Shown: in pieces, positions 1 to 8,269 of the stretch
How the letters are laid out: the number at the start of each line of letters is the position of its first letter
How positions within the stretch are numbered: the first letter of the stretch is position 1
NCBI RefSeq assembly: GCF_042429235.1
Contig: NZ_JBHMBA010000006.1
Direction: 5' to 3' (one strand)
Length of the DNA stretch: 64,000 bases
From: Arthrobacter_B citreus
Lineage (GTDB): Bacteria > Actinomycetota > Actinomycetes > Actinomycetales > Micrococcaceae
Program-made: the position numbers and the translations under genes
The notes under the pieces: generated by a model
What the model saw: only the letters and a program-made list of their open reading frames with translations
Databases searched by the model: none
Told to the model about the DNA's origin: nothing

Positions 1-659
1 GCTGCGAAATAGGCGATGGCCCGCTCCAGGAACGCCGCGCAGGTGGTTCCTTTCTCATCGGGAAGGATCTCGCTGTAGGCCAGCCGGGAGTGGTCGTCGA
101 TGAGGGAGTGGACGTAGTCGTAGCCGACTTTGAGCTGTTTGCGGGCACTGCTGGAGCCCATCTGCCGCCCGTGAGCTTTCCAACCGCCGCCGTCGGGAAT
201 CTTGCCGAGCTTTTTCACGTCCATGTGCACCAGTTCGCCGGGCCGTTCACGTTCGTAGCGCACGGCGGTGGCCTTCGAGGAGCGGATCACGTCCCCGGTG
301 ATCGGGTCGCAATCGCGCAGGTAGGCAACCCCGTGGCGGCGCAGGATCCGTGAGACCGTGCGGGCGGGCACGCCCATCTTCGGTCCGAGCACATCGGGCC
401 CGGCGCGATGCTCGGCGCGTGCCGCGAGGACCTTCTGCTCAGTGTCGGCGCTGGTGCGCGTTGGCATCGTGTTCGGCCGGGAGGACCGGGTGGCCAGCCC
501 TGCTTCGCCCTCCGCGGAGTAGCGGTCGATCCAGGTCTTGACGCACTTGCGTGAAACGCCCATGGCTGCGGCTATGTGGGCCTGTTTCCAGCCGGCCTGG
601 TGGCGTTGGACGATCAGCAAACGACCGTAAACGGTTAAACGGGCAGTACTGTGGGACAC
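1..659 (-). CDS. IS481-family transposase, C-terminus beyond the window edge
   Basis: DDE transposase of the IS481 type that cuts and joins DNA at the element ends. The visible N-terminal 219 codons start at GTG 659-657 (N-terminus MSHSTARLTVYGR). A helix-turn-helix region (about residues 20-55, including AAAMGVSRKCVKTW) is followed by the start of an rve integrase core with two candidate catalytic aspartates (LVHMDVKKLG and HSLIDDHSR). The final Glu lies outside the window. The start is supported by GGAGG five bases upstream. That GGAGG lies inside a 14-bp stem, so translation from read-through transcripts may be damped. No frameshift is visible in the part present. Family assignment is by motif order, not by a search. 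Confidence 0.85.
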   Translation of the reverse strand, partial: MSHSTARLTVYGRLLIVQRHQAGWKQAHIAAAMGVSRKCVKTWIDRYSAEGEAGLATRSSRPNTMPTRTSADTEQKVLAARAEHRAGPDVLGPKMGVPARTVSRILRRHGVAYLRDCDPITGDVIRSSKATAVRYERERPGELVHMDVKKLGKIPDGGGWKAHGRQMGSSSARKQLKVGYDYVHSLIDDHSRLAYSEILPDEKGTTCAAFLERAIAYFA

Positions 660-716
660 GAGAACCTCCGGGTTGGAGTGGGTCTTTGACAAGCCACATC
701 CCACCCGGAGGTTCTC
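660..716 (-). promoter_or_regulatory. Hairpin sequestering the transposase ribosome-binding site
   Basis: GAGAACCTCCGGGT (660-673) and ACCCGGAGGTTCTC (703-716) are perfect 14-bp inverted repeats separated by 29 bases. On the minus strand the arm next to the gene contains GGAGG, five bases before the GTG start of the transposase. Read-through RNA would therefore hide the Shine-Dalgarno sequence. The loop contains TTGTCAAAGACCC; IS481 ends often begin TGT, but I cannot fix the true element end. Confidence 0.6.
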
Positions 717-739
717 TTTCGTTCAACCAGCCACGCCGC

Positions 740-740
740 N
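740..740. other. Single ambiguous base (N) beside the IS element
   Basis: The only N in the window lies between the IS-associated inverted repeat and the ldh-side flank. It may mark an assembly join across a repeated element, so sequence to its left may not be truly adjacent to ldh. Confidence 0.9.
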
Positions 741-829
741 TCCGCGTGCACCGGCCGGCGCCTCCGCGCCGGCCCAGGCAAAGCTGGCCCCGCCACGGTT
801 GGATCCGGCAGGGACAACAGGCATGGCAT

Positions 830-870
830 GACGGCGGGATCCCCCCGGATTCAGGGGGTATCCCGCCGTC
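830..870. terminator. Strong hairpin downstream of ldh
   Basis: GACGGCGGGATCCCCC and GGGGGTATCCCGCCGTC form a long GC-rich stem with a short loop, with one or two unpaired bases. It begins 29 bases after the ldh stop codon on the minus strand and is roughly symmetric, so it could end transcription from either side. There is no clear U tract. Confidence 0.65.
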
Positions 871-898
871 GCCTGCGTTAAGCCTCCTGCCGCTGCCG

Positions 899-1870
899 TC
901 ACGGTCTCTCAAGACCAAGCTTGGAAAGAGTGCTGTGCAGGGTCTCGGCGGAGTCCTGCAGCTTTTTGGTTTCCGTGTCATCCAGGGGCATTTCCAGCAT
1001 TCCGTACACCCCGTTGATGCCGACGATCGATGGCAGCGACAGCGCCACGCCGCTGATGCCGTACTCCCCCTGCAGCGTGGCCGAGACCGGCAGCACGGCG
1101 TTTTGCGCCTGCATGACCGCCTCCACAATCCGAATCCCGGCCAGGCCGATGGCGTAGTTGGTGGCACCCTTGCCCTCGATGACCCGGTACGCCGCGTTGA
1201 TGACGTCATCAGTCACCGCATCCAGGTACTCCTGGGTAAAGACCTGCCGGCCGCTGATCTGCCATTCCCGGATGGGCACCGGACCTATCGATGCGTTGGA
1301 CCACACCGGAAATTCGGAGTCACCGTGCTCACCAATGATGGTGGCGTGCACGCTTGTCATCAGCACGTGCGCCTCGCGGGCCAGCAGGAGCCGAAGGCGG
1401 GAGGTGTCCAGCACCGTCCCGGAGGAGAAAATCCGGTTCCGCGGCAGCCCGGACACCTTCTGGGCGGCCACGGTCAGCACGTCACAGGGGTTGGTCACCA
1501 CAATGTAAACGGCATCCGGAGCCTGCTCCATGAGCTGGACCATGAGCTTTGAAATGATGTCCACGTTCACGCCGGCCAGCTCAAGCCGGGTTTGCCCCGG
1601 TTTCTGCCGCGCTCCGGCGGTAATAACGATGACGTCCGCCCCGGCGAGCGCCTCGATGTTTCCGCCCCCGGTGACTGTGTTGGCCCCGGTGAACTGCGTG
1701 CCGTGCGCCAGGTCCAGGCCTTCAGCCTCCGCCCGGACGGCGTCGATGTCGTAGATGGCAATTTCCCGCGCGGCGTCGCGGATGATGGCGGCGTAGGCAA
1801 GGGACGTTCCCACGCTTCCCGCGCCGACGATTCCCAGCTTGGTAACCGGTCTGGTGGTGATGTTGGCCAT
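899..1870 (-). CDS. ldh: L-lactate dehydrogenase
   Basis: NAD-dependent L-lactate dehydrogenase, interconverting pyruvate and L-lactate in the cytoplasm. The 323-residue product has the Rossmann motif GIVGAGSVGTS near residue 12, the arginine-bearing mobile loop (ITAGARQKPGQTR), VVTNPCDVLT, and the active-site block with the catalytic histidine (IIGEHGDSE). I chose ATG 1870 (MANITTRP) because GAGG lies about ten bases upstream; an extension to 1915 adds only a low-complexity leader. It is monocistronic and followed by a hairpin. It lies far from the lactate-oxidation genes at 30-40 kb and has no LldR-type operator, which suggests separate, fermentative use. Malate dehydrogenase is unlikely given the length and the GARQKPGQ loop. 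Confidence 0.93.
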   Translation of the reverse strand: MANITTRPVTKLGIVGAGSVGTSLAYAAIIRDAAREIAIYDIDAVRAEAEGLDLAHGTQFTGANTVTGGGNIEALAGADVIVITAGARQKPGQTRLELAGVNVDIISKLMVQLMEQAPDAVYIVVTNPCDVLTVAAQKVSGLPRNRIFSSGTVLDTSRLRLLLAREAHVLMTSVHATIIGEHGDSEFPVWSNASIGPVPIREWQISGRQVFTQEYLDAVTDDVINAAYRVIEGKGATNYAIGLAGIRIVEAVMQAQNAVLPVSATLQGEYGISGVALSLPSIVGINGVYGMLEMPLDDTETKKLQDSAETLHSTLSKLGLERP

Positions 1871-1978
1871 GGGTCGAGCCTCGCTCACGGTTGGAGGGAT
1901 TCCCCTTCCTAGCAATGGTAGGCGCGGGCCACAGGCATGGGAACGGCGCCGGTGCTGCGCCGGCCACCCGGCCCCGGA

Positions 1979-2010
1979 ACTGCCGCAGCAACTGCCGCAG
2001 CAACTGCCGC
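1979..2010. repeat. 2.7 tandem copies of a 12-bp unit
   Basis: ACTGCCGCAGCA occurs at 1979-1990 and 1991-2002, followed by a partial copy to 2010. The array lies between the divergent ldh and 2068 genes, outside any likely coding region. No function can be assigned. Confidence 0.7.
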
Positions 2011-2067
2011 GAAAAAATTGTCACCCAGGGGTTTACAGGAACCGCAGGAGCGCGCACACTCTAGATC

Positions 2068-2520
2068 GTGAACAGTCACCCCCGGGATGACAGCAGGGCA
2101 TCCACTCCGGACGAAGCCTCGTGGGACAGCGCCTTATCCCACCGGCCGCAGGAGGAACGTGCCGCCGCCGCCGCCCGATTTGAAGCCGCAGGATTGTCAG
2201 CGGCACAGGTTCAATCAGTGCTGGCCGACGGTGGAGACCGCTTGTATGCGGCAGCTTCCGCCGGCGAACCGGGCTGGGCAGCCCCCTTTGGCGGAACCCT
2301 CGCCGTGGCGCTGCTGGCCGCCGAAGTTGGAGCCCTGGCCGCACAGCTCGGCCGGAGGGCATCCGGCATACGGTCCCTCGCCGCCGCCGCCCTGCTGGAG
2401 GATTTCAGCGCAGTCACGGTGGCCGAAGAGCTGGGTGTGTCCCGGCAAAAAATATATGAAATCGCCCGGGGTGGCCTGCGTGGTCCGCACCTGGACACTG
2501 TTCCCTGGAGGTCACCGTGA
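2068..2520 (+). CDS. Unknown protein with a C-terminal helix-turn-helix
   Basis: 150-residue protein I do not recognise. The alanine-rich N-terminal two thirds has no membrane segment. Near residues 117-134 is a convincing helix-turn-helix (TVAEELGVSRQKIYEIAR), so DNA binding is likely. It starts with GTG at 2068 and its TGA overlaps the GTG of the next gene (GTGA, 2517-2520), so the two are translationally coupled. The neighbour is a membrane protein, which suggests a small regulator plus membrane-partner pair. The function of the pair is unknown. Confidence 0.7.
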   Translation: MNSHPRDDSRASTPDEASWDSALSHRPQEERAAAAARFEAAGLSAAQVQSVLADGGDRLYAAASAGEPGWAAPFGGTLAVALLAAEVGALAAQLGRRASGIRSLAAAALLEDFSAVTVAEELGVSRQKIYEIARGGLRGPHLDTVPWRSP

Positions 2521-3224
2521 AATCGATCAACGAGCGCGTCTCACTTCCGGATGCACAAACGCACTACCTCGTCCATCCGCTGGATGTTGAGCCGGCCCGG
2601 CGGCCGTTCTTCACTTCATGGGTCCTGGGCATCCTGGGGTCACCACAGGTGTTTGCCGCGGCAGCGGCCCTGATGTGGGTCCTGACCAACAGTTTTGTCA
2701 TTCCGTTTATTGCCGCCGGTTCGCTGCTGCTCTTCGCTAACCTTGCTTCGGCCTACTTCCGGCGGACGGCGTGGGGTTTCATTCCGGGCAAGCGCCGGGA
2801 CAGCGACCGCCAGCTGCGCGGATTGAACCTCTTGGCCGCAGTCCTTGAAGCCCTGGCGCTGGCTGCCGCCGTCATCCTGCTTATCCTGTGGTTTGCCAAC
2901 CGTGATGTATCGCCCGAGGTGGCGGCCTTCGCCGCCGGAACCGTCTGCGCAGTGGCGGTGCTCATGGCCGCCGATGTGGTGGTGACCGCCGTCCGGACGC
3001 GCAGCGGTGCCGCCGTCCTGGCGCCGCTCGTCAATCTGCTGGCCGTTGCCGCGGTGTCCTGGTGGGGCTTCCTGGTCATCGCCGGGCGGACCGGTCCGCT
3101 GGATGTGTCCACGGCGATTGCCGGCGCCGCGGTGCTGCTGCTGGTCTGGGGCGCCTGGCTGGCGTGGACCGTGTGGCAGCGCCGGCGGGTTGCCCGCGCC
3201 GGTTCGGCTGCCGCAGCTGCCTAG
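2517..3224 (+). CDS. Polytopic membrane protein of unknown function
   Basis: 235-residue protein with about six hydrophobic segments (roughly residues 33-50, 55-75, 102-125, 130-152, 165-185 and 192-215) and short basic loops such as RRTAWGFIPGKRR. It begins with GTG overlapping the stop of the upstream HTH protein by four bases, so the two form one operon. No catalytic motif or transporter signature is visible. The 3' end overlaps the convergent gntR by four bases. It is coding by frame use and coupling; the function is open. Confidence 0.7.
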   Translation: MKSINERVSLPDAQTHYLVHPLDVEPARRPFFTSWVLGILGSPQVFAAAAALMWVLTNSFVIPFIAAGSLLLFANLASAYFRRTAWGFIPGKRRDSDRQLRGLNLLAAVLEALALAAAVILLILWFANRDVSPEVAAFAAGTVCAVAVLMAADVVVTAVRTRSGAAVLAPLVNLLAVAAVSWWGFLVIAGRTGPLDVSTAIAGAAVLLLVWGAWLAWTVWQRRRVARAGSAAAAA

Positions 3225-3913
3225 CCGGCGTGCCTGCTCAGGTAGCCGGCCCGGGACTGGGAGACGTGGGCCGCCATCAGCTCCTGTGCGCGCGCAGCAT
3301 CGCCGGAGTCGACGGCGCTCATGATGACCCGGTGCTCGCTCCATGAATCCTTGCCGCGGTTATCGACGTCCGCCGCGTACAGCCACTCGATCTTTCCGGC
3401 CAGCTGGCGCAGCAGCGCCGTCAATGAACGGCTTTCCGCCAGTTCAGCCACAGCCAGATGGAACTGAACGTTGAGTTCGGGCAGCTTCTCCAGCGCCCCC
3501 TCGGCCACGGCCTGGTCTCCGGAGGCAAGGATCTCGGCGATGCGGCCCCGGAAAGCCCACCAGTCGTCGTCGGGCGCTCCGGCGGAGAGCTGGCGGGCGG
3601 CACGCTCGGCGGCACGGCGGGCGGTGGCCGTTTCGACCACCGCGCGCACGGCAAACAGGTCGTCCGCCTCCTCCAGGGGAATGTTGGACACGGTGGAGCC
3701 GGCATACGGGCGTGACTCGACGAAGCCCTCGGCTTCCAGCGTGCGCAGCGCTTCCCGGACGGGAACGCGCGAACTCCCGTATTTCCGCGCCAGGGCGGCC
3801 TCGGTGATGCGCTTGCCGGGGGTCAGGACACCGAAAATGATGTCCCGCCGAATTTCGTCCTCGATCCGGTCCTTGGGAAGGGCTGTGTCGCTGCCTGCCG
3901 GTTCAGCGGGCAA
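3221..3913 (-). CDS. GntR-family (FCD-type) regulator of the peptide-importer operon
   Basis: One-component transcription factor of 230 residues. The N-terminal winged helix (about residues 15-75, with REALRTLEAEGFVESRPYAG) is followed by an all-helical FCD ligand-binding domain (about residues 85-220). It is the last gene of the dpp-ggt operon and overlaps the ATPase gene by 11 bases. I chose TTG 3913-3911 because AGGAG lies six bases upstream. An ATG at 4000 would extend the protein with an atypical leader lying wholly within the ATPase gene. It probably represses or activates its own operon through the palindromes at 10921-10960, in response to a peptide or amino acid. The effector is unknown. 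Confidence 0.85.
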   Translation of the reverse strand: MPAEPAGSDTALPKDRIEDEIRRDIIFGVLTPGKRITEAALARKYGSSRVPVREALRTLEAEGFVESRPYAGSTVSNIPLEEADDLFAVRAVVETATARRAAERAARQLSAGAPDDDWWAFRGRIAEILASGDQAVAEGALEKLPELNVQFHLAVAELAESRSLTALLRQLAGKIEWLYAADVDNRGKDSWSEHRVIMSAVDSGDAARAQELMAAHVSQSRAGYLSRHAG

Positions 3914-5564
3914 ATGCTGCTCCTGGAATGGCGCTGAGCAGCTCGGAGGTATAGCCCTGCTGCGGGGCCAGGAAAACCTGGTCCGCGGTTCCGCTTTCAA
4001 TGACTTTTCCGGTCTTCATGACTACTACATTATGTGCAATCTGCCGCACCACTGCGAGGTCGTGGGTGATGAACAGATAGGTCAGGCCCAGTCTGTCCTG
4101 CAGGTCCGCCAGCAGGGACAGGATTTGGTCCTGGACAAGCACATCCAGTGCGGACACCGCCTCGTCGCAGATGAGGAGCTCGGGTTCCGGTGCCAGGGCA
4201 CGGGCAATGGCCACGCGCTGGCGTTGACCGCCCGAGAGCTCATTGGGGCGCCGCTGGGCTATCCCGCGCGGCAGCGCCACCTGGTCCAGCAGCTCGGCAA
4301 CCCGGTTGCGGCGGCTGACCTTGTCGCCGATGCCGAAGATGCGCAGCGGTTCATCGATCAGCCGCTCAATGCTGTAGGTCGGGTCCAGGGAACCATAGGG
4401 GTCCTGGAACACGGGCTGCACCATTCGCCGCAGCTTCCGCCGTTCCGGAGCGCTGGCCGCCGAAATGGACTGACCGCCCACCAGGGCCTCGCCGCTGGTG
4501 GGCGCCTCAAGCCCCAGCAGGATGCGGGCCACCGTCGTCTTGCCGGAGCCGGATTCTCCGACGACGGCGGTGGTGGTTCCCTTGTGGATGCTGAAGGACA
4601 CATCATCCAGTGCCTTGACGACCGATCCCCGCTGGCCGCGCAGCTTGAACTCCTTCACCAGGGACTGGACCCGGACCACGGGGCCGTCGTCCGTGTCCTC
4701 CGGTCCGGCCGCCGCGGATGAATCCTCCGGCGACAGGGCCGCCGAGATTGACGGTGCCGCATCCACGAGGGTCTTGGTGTAGGACTCCCGGGGATCCAGC
4801 AGAATCTGCCGGGGAGTCCCTTCCTCGACGATCCGGCCGTCGGCCATGACAATGATGCGGTCGGTGCGGTCGGCCGCGAGCCCGAGGTCGTGGGTGATGA
4901 ACAGCAGTGTGGTCCCCCGCGCCTCCACAAGCTTTTGCAGGTGGTTCAGGATCTGCCGCTGCACGGTGACGTCCAGGGCCGATGTCGGTTCATCGGCAAT
5001 CAGCAGTTCGGGATCCCCCGCCAGGCTGATGGCTATGAGGACGCGCTGGCGCATGCCGCCCGAGAATTCATGCGGATACTGCCCATAGCGGCGCTCGGCG
5101 TCGGGAATTCCCGCCTCGGCCATGAGCTCCACCGCGCGTGCCTTGACGCCGCGGGAGCTCTTGTCGGAAACGCCGGGCAACCCGTTGGCCACCAGGGCAT
5201 CGGCCACCTGGGCACCCACCTTCATGGCCGGGTTCAGGTTGGACATGGGATCCTGCGGCACCAGCCCGATGCGCCGGCCGCGGATGCTGCGCATCAGGGA
5301 TTCCGGAGCTGCGGCCAGGTCATCCCCTTCCAGCATGATCGAGCCGCCGGTGATGCGTCCGCCTCCGGGCAGCAGCCGCAGCACGGCTGCGATGGTGGTG
5401 GACTTGCCGGAGCCGGACTGGCCCACAATCGCCACCCGCTCGCCGCGCCGCAGGTCCAGGCTGATGCCGTGCAGCACCGGAGTGCCGGAGAAGCTGACCT
5501 CGAGGTTGCGGATCGCCAGCAATGATTCCGGCTGGTCCTGGGGTGACTTAGCGTCCTGCTGCAT
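3903..5564 (-). CDS. Dipeptide/oligopeptide ABC transporter, fused double ATPase (DppD-DppF type)
   Basis: 553-residue protein carrying two complete ABC ATPase domains on one chain, equivalent to DppD plus DppF. Walker A motifs (GQSGSGKST near residue 48, GESGSGKTT near 335), two signature motifs (SGGMRQR, SGGQRQR) and two Walker B sites (LLIADEPTSALD, LLICDEAVSALD) are all intact. Each half ends with an oligopeptide-ABC type C-terminal extension. It energises uptake through the DppB/DppC channel. Its ATG overlaps the end of ggt by 17 bases. Fused ATPases of this kind are common in actinobacteria and in the glutathione importer GsiA. The substrate cannot be read from the ATPase. Confidence 0.93.
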   Translation of the reverse strand: MQQDAKSPQDQPESLLAIRNLEVSFSGTPVLHGISLDLRRGERVAIVGQSGSGKSTTIAAVLRLLPGGGRITGGSIMLEGDDLAAAPESLMRSIRGRRIGLVPQDPMSNLNPAMKVGAQVADALVANGLPGVSDKSSRGVKARAVELMAEAGIPDAERRYGQYPHEFSGGMRQRVLIAISLAGDPELLIADEPTSALDVTVQRQILNHLQKLVEARGTTLLFITHDLGLAADRTDRIIVMADGRIVEEGTPRQILLDPRESYTKTLVDAAPSISAALSPEDSSAAAGPEDTDDGPVVRVQSLVKEFKLRGQRGSVVKALDDVSFSIHKGTTTAVVGESGSGKTTVARILLGLEAPTSGEALVGGQSISAASAPERRKLRRMVQPVFQDPYGSLDPTYSIERLIDEPLRIFGIGDKVSRRNRVAELLDQVALPRGIAQRRPNELSGGQRQRVAIARALAPEPELLICDEAVSALDVLVQDQILSLLADLQDRLGLTYLFITHDLAVVRQIAHNVVVMKTGKVIESGTADQVFLAPQQGYTSELLSAIPGAAFAR

Positions 5565-7356
5565 ATCCCTGCGCTCCTCGTGGATTGGCGGCGGCCTTCA
5601 GCAGGCCGGTTTCGGGGTCGCTGACCACGGAGGACAGGCGCCCAAGCGCCCAGTCTCCGGCGCGTGTGACAACATGGCCGCGGCGTTCCAGCCCGTCGAT
5701 GACGTCATCTCCGAGCCGGTCCTCCACCACTGCGCCGCCGGGTGTCCACGTGCGGGGGTAGAAGGAACCCGGGATGGAGGTGGTGTGCAGGGCGGGTGCG
5801 TCCACCGCCTGCTGCGGCGAATATCCGCCCACGAGCGTGCGGAGCAGGTACAGCAGCTGCCACTGGTCCTGCTGATCGCCGCCCGGGGATCCCAGGGCAG
5901 TCACGGGCTTCCCGTCCCTGAGGACCAGGGTGGGTGTCAGCGTGGTGCGCGGCCGTTTGCCCGCCGCGAGCGTTGACGGAGCGCCATCCTCCAACCAGGT
6001 CATCTGCAGCCGCGACCCCAGACAGAATCCCAGGTCGGGAATGGTCGGCGAGGACTGCAGCCAGCCGCCCGAAGGCGTTGCCGAGACCATGTTGCCCCAC
6101 TGGTCCACGACGTCGACGTGGCAGGTGTCGCCCCGGGTTTCTCCGGTGGGCATCACCGTTGGCTCTCCCACTCCGGCAAACGCTGCCTGTCCGGCCAGGG
6201 CCGGCGCAATGTACTCGGTGCGCAGCGGCGGAAAGAACGGCGTGTGCCCGGGAACCTGCCCGGGGCGGAACTCGTGGGATGCCGTGTCAGTGATCAGTGA
6301 GCGGCGCTGCGCGGCGTACTCCTCGCTGAGCAGGTACTCCATGGGAACATCCGCGTCACCGTAGTAGGCCTCGCGGTCCGCGATGGCCAGTTTCTGGGCT
6401 TCCAGGATGGTGTGCGCGCCCAGTTCGGTGGAGGGGTCCAGGTACTCGTCCTCGAAGCCGGCCAGAATGGCCAGCGTCTGCAGCAGCGCCGGGCCCTGGC
6501 CCCACGGCCCCGTTTTGGCGATGGTGTGGCCGCGGAACTCATAGGTCAGGGCCGGTTCATAGGATGCGCCGGCTGCGGCGAAGTCCGCCATGCTGATGAC
6601 CCCGGCGTGGTCGGAGCCGGAGGAGTGACGGTGCGGAACCGACAGGAAGTCCACGGCGGCCTGTGCCACGAACCCCTCACGCCATTCGCGGCGGGCCGCG
6701 TCAATGCGCTCTTCGCGGGTAGATTCCGATGTTCCGGCTGCCGCCAGCCGGTCCAGCACGGAGGCATAGGCCTCGTTGCGGATCACTTCGCCCTCCGCGG
6801 GGATCCGTCCGTCCGGCATCCACTGCGCAGCCGACGTGGGCCAGTGCTCCGTAAAGAGATCGGCCACGGACGCGATCGTGGTGCCGACCCGGCCGACGAC
6901 CGGATGCCCGTTGCGCGCGTAGCCCACGGCGAAGGCCAGCACATCGGCCAGCTCCCAGGTGCCGTGGTCCCGCAGCAGCATCAGCCAGGCGTCCACAGCG
7001 GCGGGCACTGCTGCCGCCAGGGCTCCGGCGCCGGGCACCAGTTCCAGGCCTTCGGAGCGGTAGTGCTCCTGGGTGGCTCCAGCCGGAGCAACCCCCTGGC
7101 CCATGAGCACCATGGGTTCGGAGGGGTTCTCCGCGGTGACAAAAACTCCCGTCATGTCACCGCCGGGACCGTTGAGGTGGGGTTCGACCACGTGCAGGAC
7201 AAAGGCGGCCGCGGCCGCCGCATCAAAGGCGTTGCCGCCGCGCTCGAGGACGGCCTGCGCTGACGCGGTCGCCAGCCAGTGCGTGGAAGCGCTCATGCCG
7301 AAGGTGCCCTGCAGCGTGGGACGGGTGGTAAAGGAATCGGGTGCTGTGTACGTCAC
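5548..7356 (-). CDS. ggt: Gamma-glutamyltransferase / gamma-glutamyl hydrolase, without signal peptide
   Basis: N-terminal-nucleophile hydrolase that cleaves gamma-glutamyl bonds, for example in glutathione. The autoprocessing and catalytic threonine sits near residue 411 in GDTCHVDVVDQWGNMVS, the usual T-x-H-x-x-V-x-D pattern. Downstream SPTIP and GSPGGDQQ elements are present. The length of about 602 residues is normal. I propose GTG 7356, just after the dppC stop, because the residues between 7506 and 7356 are an overlap artefact of the dppC frame. No signal peptide or lipobox is visible, unlike classical periplasmic enzymes, so it probably acts on imported peptides in the cytoplasm. A cephalosporin acylase-like or other gamma-glutamyl-compound hydrolase is an alternative. 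Confidence 0.88.
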   Translation of the reverse strand: MTYTAPDSFTTRPTLQGTFGMSASTHWLATASAQAVLERGGNAFDAAAAAAFVLHVVEPHLNGPGGDMTGVFVTAENPSEPMVLMGQGVAPAGATQEHYRSEGLELVPGAGALAAAVPAAVDAWLMLLRDHGTWELADVLAFAVGYARNGHPVVGRVGTTIASVADLFTEHWPTSAAQWMPDGRIPAEGEVIRNEAYASVLDRLAAAGTSESTREERIDAARREWREGFVAQAAVDFLSVPHRHSSGSDHAGVISMADFAAAGASYEPALTYEFRGHTIAKTGPWGQGPALLQTLAILAGFEDEYLDPSTELGAHTILEAQKLAIADREAYYGDADVPMEYLLSEEYAAQRRSLITDTASHEFRPGQVPGHTPFFPPLRTEYIAPALAGQAAFAGVGEPTVMPTGETRGDTCHVDVVDQWGNMVSATPSGGWLQSSPTIPDLGFCLGSRLQMTWLEDGAPSTLAAGKRPRTTLTPTLVLRDGKPVTALGSPGGDQQDQWQLLYLLRTLVGGYSPQQAVDAPALHTTSIPGSFYPRTWTPGGAVVEDRLGDDVIDGLERRGHVVTRAGDWALGRLSSVVSDPETGLLKAAANPRGAQGYAAGR

Positions 7357-7366
7357 GGTGCGGGGG

Positions 7367-8269
7367 TCACTTTCGGCTCGAGTTGGTGGGGTCAAGGGCA
7401 TCGCGCAGCGCGTCCCCGAAGAGGTTGAAGGACAGGCAGATGGCCGCGATGGCCAGCCCCGGGAAGATCGCCGCGGTGGGTGAGCGGAAGATGTACTGCT
7501 GGGCATCGGAGAGCATGATTCCCAGGCTGGGGGTGGGCGGCTGGATGCCCAGTCCGAGGAAGGACAGCAGTGCTTCCCCGATCACTGCCACGGGCATGAT
7601 CACCGTGGCCTGCACAATGATGGCCGACGCGGCGTTGGGCAGCACGTGGGAGAAGATGATGCGCAGCCCGGAGGCGTCCATGCTCTTGGCGCCGAGCACA
7701 AAGTCGCTCTCCTTGATCCGCAGCGTCTCCCCGCGCACCACTCGGATCATGGTGGGGACTTGGGCGATGCCCAGGGCAATGGCGGCGTTGGTGAGGCTGG
7801 GACCGCTGATGGCCGCCAGTCCTACGGCGATAATGAGGAAGGGAAACGCCAGCGTCACGTCGGTGAGGCGCGAGATGATGCCGTCCAGCCACCGCCAGTA
7901 GCCGGCCAGCAGTCCCAGCGGGGTGCCGATCACCACGGCCAGGGCCACGGACAGTGCCCCCACCTGCAGTGACGCCCGGATGCCGAACAGCAGCCGGGAA
8001 AAGATGTCACGGCCCAGGTCATCCGTGCCCAGAAGGAATCCGACGGTGCCGGGCTTCTGGAACGGCGTTTCGAAGTGCACTTGGGACGGGCTGTACGGGG
8101 CCAGCAGCGGAGCCAGCAGCCCGGCGATGACGACGAGCGCCAGCAGGATTCCGCCGGTCAGGCCCAGGGGGTTGTGCAGCAGGGAACGCAGGACCCTTCC
8201 GCGCCCGGACCCCAGGCCATGGTCGGCGCCCTGCGGGGTCGGGGGCAGGACGGTTTCGGTGACGGTCAT
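7367..8269 (-). CDS. dppC: Peptide ABC transporter permease (DppC type)
   Basis: 300-residue inner-membrane permease with an N-terminal membrane helix (about residues 30-55), the OppC_N segment with LLGTDDLGRDIFSR, and five further helices including the EAA loop (VLGAKSMDASGLRIIFSHVLPN). It pairs with DppB to form the channel. Its ATG overlaps the dppB stop by one base (position 8269). ggt follows within ten bases, so it sits in the middle of the operon. The family is clear; the peptide specificity is not. Confidence 0.94.
   Translation of the reverse strand: MTVTETVLPPTPQGADHGLGSGRGRVLRSLLHNPLGLTGGILLALVVIAGLLAPLLAPYSPSQVHFETPFQKPGTVGFLLGTDDLGRDIFSRLLFGIRASLQVGALSVALAVVIGTPLGLLAGYWRWLDGIISRLTDVTLAFPFLIIAVGLAAISGPSLTNAAIALGIAQVPTMIRVVRGETLRIKESDFVLGAKSMDASGLRIIFSHVLPNAASAIIVQATVIMPVAVIGEALLSFLGLGIQPPTPSLGIMLSDAQQYIFRSPTAAIFPGLAIAAICLSFNLFGDALRDALDPTNSSRK

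Noticed and set aside
551..1552. A 333-codon plus-strand frame across the IS flank and ldh
   Set aside because: It runs over the N, the ldh terminator and the antisense of ldh; there is no plausible start or domain.
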